Under the pieces are notes generated by a model. That model was given only the letters and a program-made list of their open reading frames with translations, did no database searches and was not told where the DNA came from. Both the position numbers and the translations under genes were made by a program. A DNA stretch of 64,000 nucleotides from Lysobacteraceae bacterium (GTDB taxonomy: Bacteria > Pseudomonadota > Gammaproteobacteria > Xanthomonadales > Xanthomonadaceae): the NCBI GenBank assembly GCA_023954075.1, contig JAMLIV010000010.1, positions 1-64,000 on the forward strand, written 5' to 3'. Positions 8,271 through 16,123 of this stretch are shown here, in pieces. Positions within the stretch are counted from its first letter, which is position 1. Each line of letters opens with the position of its first letter.

Positions 8271-9044
8271 TCAGTACGGCACGCGGTAGTGCTCCGGACC
8301 CATCAGGTCGATGCCGCACTCCAGTCCGGAAAGCCAGTCGAGAAAATCGCCGATCGCCTTGCCGCGCAGCGGCAGGCCGTGCTGGGGCACGATCAGCACC
8401 GGGTCGATGCTGCGCACCATGGCGGACCACAGCCGGGCAACCCGGCGCGAGACCATGTAGCGCCGATGGAAGCCTTCCATCCTCGGGAGCACGGAGGAGA
8501 GATCCTCGACCGCGCGGTACTCCTCCCCGCTGGAAATCATCGAAGAACCGACATCGCCGGAAAACAGGATGCGGCTGACCGGATCGTAGAAACTGAAGTT
8601 TCCCACCGAGTGCAGGAAATGGGCCGGCAGCGCCAGCAGATGGCTGTCGCCCATCGGGATGCGCCCGCCCTCGTCGGGCAGCAGCATGTAGCGGTCGGCA
8701 TGGGCGTTCTGCTGGTAGCTCGGGACGGTATGGGGCACGAACCGGCCCCAGAGCCTGGAGCAGACCAGGACCGCGGAGGTATACATCAGCCAGCGGTCGG
8801 CGGCCCCGATGATGTCCGGATCCTGGTGCGAGGCCAGGATCCAGGTCAGATCCTTGAGCGGAACATGGCGGGCCACCGCCAGCGACAGCGGCGTGTAGAG
8901 GAGCCCACCGCCCGGATCGAGCAGGGCCGAAGTCCGGCCGCGGGTGATGAGGAACTGGTTGGCCTGGATGCCGTCATCGCTGCGGACCAGGTCGTTGAAC
9001 ACCATGCAGCGATGATCGCCGCTTTCGAAAAGAACATGTGCCAT
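8271..9044 (-). CDS. Metallo-beta-lactamase-fold diiron protein (oxygen-binding ODP / flavodiiron-like)
   Basis: A 257-residue protein with the metallo-beta-lactamase fold of flavodiiron proteins but no flavodoxin domain, as in the oxygen-binding diiron protein (ODP) family. Predicted ligands are H73-x-D75-x-D77 (SHQDPD), H142 or H145 (PAHFLHSVGN), D164 (LFSGDVGSS) and H222 (PQHGLPL), spaced like the FprA ligands. The first carboxylate is Asp where most flavodiiron enzymes have Glu. Likely role: binding or sensing of O2 or NO. A candidate FNR half-palindrome lies upstream at 9101-9114. Ligand reading is by eye; function is inferred from the family. Confidence 0.75.
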   Translation of the reverse strand: MAHVLFESGDHRCMVFNDLVRSDDGIQANQFLITRGRTSALLDPGGGLLYTPLSLAVARHVPLKDLTWILASHQDPDIIGAADRWLMYTSAVLVCSRLWGRFVPHTVPSYQQNAHADRYMLLPDEGGRIPMGDSHLLALPAHFLHSVGNFSFYDPVSRILFSGDVGSSMISSGEEYRAVEDLSSVLPRMEGFHRRYMVSRRVARLWSAMVRSIDPVLIVPQHGLPLRGKAIGDFLDWLSGLECGIDLMGPEHYRVPY

Positions 9045-9100
9045 GGAGTAATACGCCGAAAAAGAACCCGACCATTGTTGCGAGCGGCGCGATCCGCGAT

Positions 9101-9114
9101 TTGATCCAGCGCAA
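9101..9114 (-). promoter_or_regulatory. Candidate FNR/Anr box upstream of the diiron-protein gene
   Basis: On the minus strand the site reads TTGCG-CTGG-ATCAA: one perfect half site (ATCAA) and one 3-of-5 half site of the TTGAT-N4-ATCAA consensus. Its centre (about 9107.5) is about 31 bases from a possible -10 (AACAAT, 9079-9074), the spacing of a class II FNR-activated promoter. An FNR-type regulator is encoded at 12370. Confidence 0.35.
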
Positions 9115-9122
9115 ATGTCCGG

Positions 9123-9644
9123 TCAAACACCTGACAAACCGTGCTTTTCGTCACGCCCGCCCAGATGACTCGCACGCAGCCAGTCCCGCGCGTCCGCGGC
9201 ATCGCGCTCGAACCAGGCGCGCGCCGAACCGAGGCGGAAGGTGTAGCCCCAGGCGTCCATGTCGGCCATCAGGCGCGCGCTGCCGACGTCGGGCAGGCGC
9301 TCGGCCAGAAGGATCTGCAGGTAGCAGGTGGCGTCCTCCTCGGCGATCGAATCGGTGGCGTCGGTATGCACCTGGGCGCGCCGCTCGGGCGGCAACACGA
9401 TGAGGTGGCAGGCCTCGTGCAGGGCCGAGTGCACGGGCGTGTCGCCGCGCAGGTAGACCCGATGACCGATCACGCCGGCCTCGGGCGCGCCCCAGTAGCT
9501 GCCGGGAATCGCGGCCCCGTCCGGCACCTGTATGACTTCCAGCCCGAAGCCGGCCAGAAGGTGCGCCAGCGCCGCGGCGTCGATCCGGGCGATGCGCAAA
9601 ACCTCGGGCGTGCCATCGCCCGCAGCAAAATCGGCGGCGCTCAC
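9123..9644 (-). CDS. Zincin-like protein with HEACH motif, function unknown
   Basis: A 173-residue protein without a signal peptide. HSALHEACHLI puts an HExxH zinc motif at residues 76-80. A run of acidic residues (SIAEEDATCYLQ, E102/E103/D104) about 22 residues later could give the third metal ligand, as in gluzincin-like folds. No named family is recognised, so peptidase activity is only inferred from the motif. It lies 25 bases downstream of minE on the same strand and may be read through from the min operon. Confidence 0.6.
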   Translation of the reverse strand: MSAADFAAGDGTPEVLRIARIDAAALAHLLAGFGLEVIQVPDGAAIPGSYWGAPEAGVIGHRVYLRGDTPVHSALHEACHLIVLPPERRAQVHTDATDSIAEEDATCYLQILLAERLPDVGSARLMADMDAWGYTFRLGSARAWFERDAADARDWLRASHLGGRDEKHGLSGV

Positions 9645-9669
9645 CGCGCCACGGCCCGGAACGCCGGCA

Positions 9670-9942
9670 TCAGGCTTGCGCCGGATCCTCGCCCTGGCGC
9701 TCGGCCAGCGAAACCGAGATGTCCAGCACCTCGTGCTCGCCGTCGCGCACCAGGTCGACCTTCACCGCCTCCAGATCCACGCTCACGTACTTGCGGATCA
9801 CTTCCAGCAATTCGCGCCGCAGCAGCGGCAGGTAGTCCGGCCCGCCGCGCGCGCTGCGCTCCTGCGAGACGATGATGCGCAACCGCTCGCGCGCGATGCT
9901 GGCGGTGTCCTTCTTCGGTCGCAGAAAATCGAACAGACCCAT
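9670..9942 (-). CDS. minE: Cell division topological specificity factor MinE
   Basis: A 90-residue MinE. The N-terminal [11 protein letters not shown] is the membrane-targeting segment, followed by the anti-MinCD helix ([17 protein letters not shown]) and the C-terminal dimer domain ([19 protein letters not shown]). MinE stimulates MinD ATPase and restricts MinCD to the poles so that the FtsZ ring forms at midcell. The ATG at 9942 gives the conserved N-terminus and lies 4 bases after the minD stop, so translation is probably coupled. A longer upstream frame is not supported. Confidence 0.95.
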   Translation of the reverse strand: MGLFDFLRPKKDTASIARERLRIIVSQERSARGGPDYLPLLRRELLEVIRKYVSVDLEAVKVDLVRDGEHEVLDISVSLAERQGEDPAQA

Positions 9943-9946
9943 CAGA

Positions 9947-10756
9947 TCAGCCTCCGAACAGCTTGGAGAAGAAGCCCTTCTTCTCGACCTGGGTGAAGCG
10001 CAGCGGGCGATCCTCGCCCAGCAGCCGCGCCACGGCATCCTCGTAGGCCTGCGCGGCGGGCGACTCCACGTCCAGGATCACCGGCTCGCCCTTGTTGGAG
10101 GCATTGAGCACGTCCGACGATTCCGGGATCACGCCCAGCACCGCGATGCCGAGGATTTCCTCGACGTCCTTGATCGAGAGCATCTCGCCGGTCTCGACCC
10201 GCGCCGGGTTGTAGCGCGTCAGCAGCAGGCTGTCCTTGATCTTGTCGCCCTGCTCGGCCTTGCGCGTCTTGGCGGCCAGGAGGCCAAGGATGCGGTCGGA
10301 GTCGCGCACCGAGGACACTTCGGGATTGACCACGACGACCGCGATGTCGGCGAAATACATGGCCAGGAACGCGCCGCGCTCGATGCCGGCGGGGGAGTCG
10401 CAGACGATGTAGTCGAAGCCGTCGTCGGCCAGTTCCTTGAGCACGCGCTCGACGCCGTCCTGGGTGAGGGCGTCCTTGTCGCGGGTCTGGGAGGCGGCCA
10501 GCACGTAGAGATTGTCGAGACGCTTGTCGCGGATCAGCGCCTGCTTCAGGGTGCAATCGCCGGCGATGACGTTGACGAAGTCATACACCACGCGGCGCTC
10601 GCAGCCCATGATGAGGTCGAGGTTGCGCAGGCCCACGTCGAAATCGATGACGGCGGTCTTCTTGCCGCGCCGGGCCAGGCCGCAGGCCAGGCTGGCGCTG
10701 GTGGTGGTCTTGCCCACGCCGCCCTTTCCGGACGTAACGACGATGATCTGGGTCAA
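9947..10756 (-). CDS. minD: Septum site-determining ATPase MinD
   Basis: A 269-residue ParA/MinD ATPase. The deviant Walker A motif GKGGVGKTT is at residues 10-18 and [13 protein letters not shown] forms the switch region. The protein ends [12 protein letters not shown], the amphipathic helix that binds the inner membrane in the ATP form. MinD recruits MinC to block FtsZ assembly away from midcell. It is the third gene of the acetyltransferase-minC-minD-minE operon, with a 91-base gap after minC. Confidence 0.97.
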   Translation of the reverse strand: MTQIIVVTSGKGGVGKTTTSASLACGLARRGKKTAVIDFDVGLRNLDLIMGCERRVVYDFVNVIAGDCTLKQALIRDKRLDNLYVLAASQTRDKDALTQDGVERVLKELADDGFDYIVCDSPAGIERGAFLAMYFADIAVVVVNPEVSSVRDSDRILGLLAAKTRKAEQGDKIKDSLLLTRYNPARVETGEMLSIKDVEEILGIAVLGVIPESSDVLNASNKGEPVILDVESPAAQAYEDAVARLLGEDRPLRFTQVEKKGFFSKLFGG

Positions 10757-10847
10757 AGGGAGGCTCTCCGTTGGATCGGATGGATGGTGGCACGGGAGCG
10801 ATGGCCCGGTGGGCGACGCTGCCGCGGGCCGGGTGCGCCAGCCGGCA

Positions 10848-11606
10848 TCAGGTCAGCTCGGCCATGCGCAGGCTGTCGTCTTCCAGCCAGACCTGCACCG
10901 CCTTGCCGCGCAATTCCCGGGGAACTTCCTCGATCACCTTGTAGCGTCCGGCGATCGCAACCAGTTCCGCGTGGAACTCGCGGCAGAATATACGGGCTTT
11001 TTCATCCCCCTGCGCCCCGGCCAGGGCGCGGCCGCGCAGCGGGCCGTAGACGTGGACCGAGCCATCCGCAATGACCTCGGCACCGGCACCGACGCTGGCG
11101 GCGACGACGAGGTCGCGCCCTTGCGCATAGACCTGCTGGCCCGAGCGCACCGGAGTGGCGTGCATTCGGGAAACCGCCGACGCCGACGCTGCCGGAGCCG
11201 CAGGTGCCACCGGCGCGTCCTCGGCGACGACCGCAGGCGCGGACGGCGCGCTGTCCCGCCCGGCGCTCTCGTACTGGGCGCGAAACTTGGCCAGCAGCGG
11301 CAGCCCGAGCGCCGCGGCCAAGGCCTCGATCTCCCGGGTGCCGTAGGCCAGCGCCACCGGCAGCACGCCGGCCCCGCGCAGGGCGTCCAGCAGCGCGCGG
11401 GCGGCGGCGGCATCGGGCAGCTGCGACAGGCCGCCGAAGTCCACCACCACCGCGGCGCGGGCAAACAGGTTGGGGGCACGCTCGACGCGCTCGCGCATTT
11501 CTTCGCCCAGCCGCGCCACATCCAGGGTGCGAACCCGCAGATTGGCGATGCCGACCTGCCCCATCTTGAGCTCACCGGCCTGCTCGTAATCGGGTCGTGC
11601 CGCCAT
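10848..11606 (-). CDS. minC: Septum site-determining protein MinC
   Basis: A 252-residue FtsZ assembly inhibitor. The N-terminal domain (residues 1-105) is followed by an Ala/Pro-rich linker (about 115-145) and the C-terminal beta-helix that binds MinD (TPVRSGQQVYAQGRDLVV ... GSVHVYGPLRGRALAG). The signature VYGPLRGRALAG is typical. The start is 2 bases from the stop of the upstream acetyltransferase gene, indicating one transcript. Confidence 0.95.
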   Translation of the reverse strand: MAARPDYEQAGELKMGQVGIANLRVRTLDVARLGEEMRERVERAPNLFARAAVVVDFGGLSQLPDAAAARALLDALRGAGVLPVALAYGTREIEALAAALGLPLLAKFRAQYESAGRDSAPSAPAVVAEDAPVAPAAPAASASAVSRMHATPVRSGQQVYAQGRDLVVAASVGAGAEVIADGSVHVYGPLRGRALAGAQGDEKARIFCREFHAELVAIAGRYKVIEEVPRELRGKAVQVWLEDDSLRMAELT

Positions 11607-11608
11607 GC

Positions 11609-12205
11609 TCAGGCCACCTCACCCGCGTGTACCGACCGGTGCGGGCGCTCGGCCAGCCAGGGCAGGTCGGGCAGGCCCGGCCCGTCGAGCCAGCGCGCCT
11701 TGACCCATTGATAGCTGCCCAGCTCCTTGACCAGCATCGACACGCGCAGGCCGTTTTCGTCCATCACCCGCTGCCCCACTTCCTGAAACCCGTAGGTGCC
11801 GTGAAAGACCAGGGCGATGTCGTTGCGCGGCTCCAGGAACACCTCGCAGGTCAGCAGCGGCTTGCGCACCTCGGCGAAACTGGTGACATCGGCATAGAAG
11901 ATCCGCCCGACGCCGCCGCCGCGCTGCGCGCTGGCGATGACGACCCGGTCGATGTAGATGAATTCCGGGTAGCGCGCCTTGAGCCAGCGGTAGTTGCTGC
12001 TGGCGTAGTGGCTGTTCTCGTCGAAGGCGATCAGGAAACCGACGATGCGGCCTCCCGATTCGGCGACGCGGAAATAGGCCGCTTCCTCGAAACTGAATCG
12101 CAGCTGTTCCAGCGTCAGCGGCAGGATGTTCGGCCCGGCGGCGTTGTTCAGGGCGAGGACGGTGTCCAGCTCGCTTTCGCGCACTTCGCGGATCTGGATC
12201 GGCAT
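11609..12205 (-). CDS. GNAT family N-acetyltransferase at the head of the min operon
   Basis: A 198-residue GNAT protein. The acetyl-CoA loop is QRGGGVG within IDRVVIASAQRGGGVGRIFY (about residues 85-104), preceded by the substrate-facing strand FIYID. NDIALVFHGTYGFQEVG is the C-terminal motif B region. It lies 2 bases upstream of minC, so it is probably co-transcribed with the Min system; a direct link to cell division is not shown. The divergent neighbour is the FNR-type regulator. Acceptor substrate unknown. Confidence 0.85.
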   Translation of the reverse strand: MPIQIREVRESELDTVLALNNAAGPNILPLTLEQLRFSFEEAAYFRVAESGGRIVGFLIAFDENSHYASSNYRWLKARYPEFIYIDRVVIASAQRGGGVGRIFYADVTSFAEVRKPLLTCEVFLEPRNDIALVFHGTYGFQEVGQRVMDENGLRVSMLVKELGSYQWVKARWLDGPGLPDLPWLAERPHRSVHAGEVA

Positions 12206-12369
12206 TCAGCTCTCCGAAAGGGGCGATCGGCGGAATCCCTCCGCACGTCGACAGAACCATCATTATCGCATGGCCTCCGGAAGGTTTTGCTCGCGCGCCG
12301 GGCCGGCGGGCCGCGCGTCCGCGCCGGCCGGCACGGGCGGGAATGCCCTGAAGGCCCGCTTCTGGCACC

Positions 12370-13173
12370 ATGAGCACCCTTGCCGCACCCACTGCGGGAT
12401 GCCAGATGAACACAAACGTCGTATTGGACCTGGCGAAATTGCGCCGCCGCTGCGCACAGTGTTCGCTGCACCAGCTTTGCCTGCCGGCCGGCATCGGCCA
12501 CGACGATCTGGACCAACTCGACGCGATCGTCCGCCGTCGCCGCCCGCTGACGCGCAGCGAGCGCCTCTACCGCATCGGGGATCCGATGAATGCGCTGTAC
12601 GTGGCGCGCGAAGGCAGCTTCAAGACGGTGGCCATCAACAGCGACGGCGAGGAGCAGATCATCGGCTTCCATCTGCCCGGCGAGCTCATGGGGCTGGACG
12701 CGCTGGGCAGCGGCCGGCATCGCTGCGAAGCCGAAGCGCTGGGACCGACCCAGGTGTGTGAAGTCCCGATCGAATCGCTGGAAGAAGTCATCCACGCCAT
12801 CCCCGGCCTGAGCGCGCAGATACTGCGCGTGATCGGCCGCAGCGTCGCGCGCGACCAGGACCATCTGGAAATGCTGGGGCGGCGCCAGGCCCAGGAGCGC
12901 ATCGCCATGTTCCTGCACGGGTTGTCGGAGCGATTCCGGGTACTCGGACACCCGTCCGCCGAATTCAGCCTGCCGATGAGCCGCGAAGACATCGCGCGGT
13001 TCCTGGGGCTGGTCATCGAGACGGTCAGCCGTGGCTTCACCCGGCTGCAGGACGAGGGCGTGATCAAGGTGCGCGGGCGGCAGCTGCGCATCCTGGACCC
13101 GCGCCAGCTCGAGACCATGGCGCTCGGCTCGCCGGACGCGCCGCGCGAGCAGGTCTGCCCGCGCAGCGCCTGA
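12370..13173 (+). CDS. fnr: Crp/FNR-family oxygen-responsive regulator (FNR/Anr type)
   Basis: A 267-residue transcription factor. The cluster cysteines CxxCx5C (C28, C31, C37 in CAQCSLHQLC) and the fourth (C119, RHRCEAEAL) are all present, so a [4Fe-4S] oxygen-sensing cluster is expected. The cyclic-nucleotide-type barrel follows, then a helix-turn-helix (MSREDIARFLGLVIETVSR). E-x-x-S-R in the recognition helix matches the E. coli FNR residues that read TTGAT. It should activate anaerobic genes. Another in-frame ATG at 12406 is possible. It is transcribed divergently from the acetyltransferase-min operon. Confidence 0.92.
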   Translation: MSTLAAPTAGCQMNTNVVLDLAKLRRRCAQCSLHQLCLPAGIGHDDLDQLDAIVRRRRPLTRSERLYRIGDPMNALYVAREGSFKTVAINSDGEEQIIGFHLPGELMGLDALGSGRHRCEAEALGPTQVCEVPIESLEEVIHAIPGLSAQILRVIGRSVARDQDHLEMLGRRQAQERIAMFLHGLSERFRVLGHPSAEFSLPMSREDIARFLGLVIETVSRGFTRLQDEGVIKVRGRQLRILDPRQLETMALGSPDAPREQVCPRSA

Positions 13174-13189
13174 CCCAGGGCAGCCCGAG

Positions 13190-14374
13190 GTGCGCGCACT
13201 CGCCTTCCTCCCGCTCGCGCTGGCCGTCGTCGCATCGGCCGCCGTCGCGCAATCCCTCGCGTCACCGGACAGCTGCGCCACCATCGCGCAGGACATCGAG
13301 CGACTGGCCTGCTACGACGCGTTCTTCCGACTGACTCCCGAGGACACCCGCGCTGCCGACGAAGCCGCACGCGCCGCCGCTGCCGCGCTGGCGGCGCAGC
13401 ATGCCACCGAGGCGGCAGCCGCCGCGGGCCTGGCCCAGGAGGAAACCAGCGACACGCTGCGCCGCCGCGTCCGCCGCTGGTTCGCGCCGGGCACGCCTCC
13501 GGACAACAGCGAAATCGTCCCGCTCGACGACCCCGCCTCCACGCTCGCCAATGCCGGCCGCGGCTCGCTGCTTGATCGCCGCTGGGAACTGGCGCGCGAC
13601 TCCAAGCTGGGTGTCTTCAACCTGCGCGCCTACAAGCCGATCTACGCCCTGCCCTTCTTCTGGGCCACGCGCACCAACGAACTGCCGCACTCGGACAATC
13701 CGAACAACACGGTCACCGACTGGCACAACGTGCAACCGACCGAGGGCAAGTTCCAGATCAGCTTCAAGACCAAGATCGCCCAGAACCTGTTCGGCGACAA
13801 CGGCGACCTGTGGGGAGCCTACACCCAGACATCGCGCTGGCAAATGTACAACGGCGACGCCTCGCGTCCCTTCCGCGAAACCAACTACGAACCCGAGCTG
13901 ATGCTGCTGTTCCGCAACCGCTATCAGCTGATGGGCTGGAGCGGGCGCATGGCGGGCATCAGCATCAACCACCAGTCCAACGGCCAGAGCGACCCGCGCT
14001 CGCGCAGCTGGAACCGCATCGTGGCCACCGTGGGCCTGGATCGCGCCGACTGGGCGCTGGTGATCCGCCCTTGGTGGCGCATCCCCGAAGGCACGCGCGA
14101 GGACAACAACCCGAACATCGAGGACTACATCGGGCGCGGCGATGCCATGCTCGTCTGGCACCGCGGCCAGCACGAAATCTCCACCATCGCGCGGCATTCG
14201 CTGCGCGGTGGCGACCGCTCCCGCGGCTCGATCCAGGTCGACTGGGGCTTTCCCCTCGACGGCCCGCTGCGTGGCCACGTGCAGATTTTCAGCGGCTACG
14301 GCGAGAGCCTGATCGACTACAACCACGCCTCGACCTACGTCGGCGTGGGCATTTCGCTGCTGGAGTGGTTCTGA
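13190..14374 (+). CDS. pldA: Outer membrane phospholipase A
   Basis: A 394-residue protein starting at GTG, 16 bases after fnr. A signal peptide (cleavage after AVA, residue 20) leads to an unusual N-terminal segment with CATIAQDIERLACYDAFF, then the 12-strand beta-barrel. The OMPLA catalytic motif is clear: H261, S263 and N275 in HQSNGQSDPRSRSWN, matching H142, S144 and N156 of E. coli. The last residue is Phe, as for barrel proteins assembled by BAM. It hydrolyses outer-membrane phospholipids when asymmetry is lost. The N-terminal extension is longer than in E. coli PldA (289 residues). Confidence 0.93.
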   Translation: MRALAFLPLALAVVASAAVAQSLASPDSCATIAQDIERLACYDAFFRLTPEDTRAADEAARAAAAALAAQHATEAAAAAGLAQEETSDTLRRRVRRWFAPGTPPDNSEIVPLDDPASTLANAGRGSLLDRRWELARDSKLGVFNLRAYKPIYALPFFWATRTNELPHSDNPNNTVTDWHNVQPTEGKFQISFKTKIAQNLFGDNGDLWGAYTQTSRWQMYNGDASRPFRETNYEPELMLLFRNRYQLMGWSGRMAGISINHQSNGQSDPRSRSWNRIVATVGLDRADWALVIRPWWRIPEGTREDNNPNIEDYIGRGDAMLVWHRGQHEISTIARHSLRGGDRSRGSIQVDWGFPLDGPLRGHVQIFSGYGESLIDYNHASTYVGVGISLLEWF

Positions 14375-14383
14375 GGGCGCGAC

Positions 14384-14410
14384 GCGGGAACGGCGCGTTT
14401 CCCGTCCCGC
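14384..14410 (+). terminator. Hairpin after pldA, possible terminator
   Basis: GCGGG-A-ACGG pairs with CCGT-CCCGC around an 8-base loop: a 9-bp stem with one bulge starting 10 bases after the pldA stop. There is no U-tract. The rest of the gap to 14625 shows nothing recognisable. Confidence 0.3.
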
Positions 14411-14625
14411 TGGAACGAACCGCGAAAACCTTCCGGGTCGCGCAGAGCGGGGGCAACCCGTCCGCACGCGCACGACGCCAATCGCGGATGACGCAGGCGC
14501 GCGGCCTGCGCGCAGTGATTCGAGTCTCGCGGCACCTTCGGCCACATGCTGTCGGAGGCGGGAAAAACGAAACTGTCACGCGCGCCGCCTAGGCTGTCGC
14601 CATTTCATCCAGACAGGTCACTCGC

Positions 14626-15969
14626 ATGCTTTCCACCGCGCGACACCGCTGCGTGATCACGGCGCTGATCGGCCTCGCAACGCTCTGGCTGGCCGCCGTT
14701 CCGACGCCGGCATCGGCGGTGCAGACGCTGCGTCTGCACGGCTCCAACACCATCGGCGAGGCGCTCGCGCCCGGCTGGATCGCGGCGTGGATGACCTCGC
14801 GCGGCTGCACCGGCGTGACGCGGGAAGTCCTGCTGCCGGGGCAGCTGCTCTTCACCGGCACCGGCGACTGCGATTTCGCCGTGGATTTGCAGACCCACGG
14901 CAGCAGCACCGGCCTTGCCGACCTGTTCGACGGCAAGGCCGACCTCGCCATGGCCTCGCGCCCCGTCAACGACCGCGAACACGCGCGCGGCCTCGACACC
15001 GGCCTGGGCGATCTGCGCCACCCAACGCAGGAACTGGTGGTGGCGCTCGACGGCGTGGCGGTGATCGTGCACCCGGACAACCCGCTGCGCGAACTGCGCG
15101 TGGCACAGGTCCGGCAGCTCTTCAGCGGCGAAGTGCGCGACTGGTCCGGCGTCGGAGGCCGCGCCGGCGCGGTGCGGGTGTTCGCACGCGACGATGCCTC
15201 GGGCACCTTCGACACCTTCCGGACCCTGGTGCTGGGCGAGCGCCGCCTGCGCGGCGACGCGGTGCGGCTGGAGAGCACCCACGAACTGGCCGAAGCGGTG
15301 GCGAACGATCCGCTGGCGATCGGCTTCGCCGGCTTTGCCGACATTGGCGCGACGCGCGCGCTGGCGATCTCCGATGCGGGCGTGGCGATGTCGCCGGAAG
15401 GCTTCCGCATCGCGGTCGAAGACTACGCGCTGTCGCGCCGGCTGTTCCTGTACCGCGCCCAGGAAACCACACCGCTGGCCGAGGATTTCGAGGCCTTCGT
15501 GACCTCCGCGGAAGGCCAGGCGGTGGCCGAACGCCACGGCTTCGTGTCGCAGGACGTGCGCGCCTACGCCGACAGCCTGCGACACGACGCGCCCGCCAGC
15601 TATCGCGCGCTGGTCGGCGATGCGCAGCGCCTCAGCCTCAACTTCCGCTTCGCGCCGGGGCGCGTGGACACCAAGGCCGCGCGCGACGTGCAGCGCCTGG
15701 CCGAGTTCATGGCGCGGCCGGAAAACCAGGGGCGGCGTCTGGTGCTGCTGGGCTTTGCCGACCCCAACGAGGTTGCGCCAATCCTGGCGCAGATGCTCAG
15801 CAACGACCGCGTCGATGCGATCGTCGACCGGCTCTCGGCCAGCGGCGTTGCGGTCAGCCGTGCGCGCGGCATGGGCGGCGCGGCACCGCTCGCGGCCGAT
15901 TCCGGCGAAGCCGGGCGCCAGCGCAACCGGCGCGTGGAAGTCTGGATCCAGCCGCCGCCCGCCAGCTGA
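14626..15969 (+). CDS. PstS-like substrate-binding domain fused to an OmpA-like domain
   Basis: A 447-residue secreted protein with a signal peptide (residues 1-31, ASA). Residues of about 34-305 resemble the phosphate-type periplasmic binding fold: LRLHGSNTIGEALAPGW at the start, LADLFDGKADLAMASRPV, VAVIVHPDNPLRELRVAQV, then DDASGTFDTF. Residues of about 325-445 form an OmpA C-terminal peptidoglycan-binding domain ending GRQRNRRVEVWI. Known PstS proteins work with PstCAB, but none is nearby, so it may hold or sense an anion at the cell wall. It stands alone between pldA and ppc. Domain reading is confident; function is inferred. Confidence 0.8.
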   Translation: MLSTARHRCVITALIGLATLWLAAVPTPASAVQTLRLHGSNTIGEALAPGWIAAWMTSRGCTGVTREVLLPGQLLFTGTGDCDFAVDLQTHGSSTGLADLFDGKADLAMASRPVNDREHARGLDTGLGDLRHPTQELVVALDGVAVIVHPDNPLRELRVAQVRQLFSGEVRDWSGVGGRAGAVRVFARDDASGTFDTFRTLVLGERRLRGDAVRLESTHELAEAVANDPLAIGFAGFADIGATRALAISDAGVAMSPEGFRIAVEDYALSRRLFLYRAQETTPLAEDFEAFVTSAEGQAVAERHGFVSQDVRAYADSLRHDAPASYRALVGDAQRLSLNFRFAPGRVDTKAARDVQRLAEFMARPENQGRRLVLLGFADPNEVAPILAQMLSNDRVDAIVDRLSASGVAVSRARGMGGAAPLAADSGEAGRQRNRRVEVWIQPPPAS

Positions 15970-16050
15970 TGCGCCCGCGACGCGCCTGCCGCAGCGGGTC
16001 GCGGCAGATCATGCGCGGCATGGCGGCGATGCCGGAACGGCCCGTTACAC

Positions 16051-16093
16051 TCGGTGCAGGTGCCGCCCATGATCTCGGCGGCACCTGCACCGA
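16051..16093. repeat. 17-bp perfect inverted repeat upstream of ppc
   Basis: TCGGTGCAGGTGCCGCC is followed by a 9-base spacer and its exact reverse complement. The hairpin ends 30 bases before the ppc start codon and lies 82 bases after the end of the PstS-OmpA gene. It could terminate upstream transcription or control ppc; a short T run (CCGTTTTCC) follows at 16100. Confidence 0.6.
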
Positions 16094-16123
16094 TCGTCCG
16101 CCGTTTTCCTGAATGCCGCCGCC

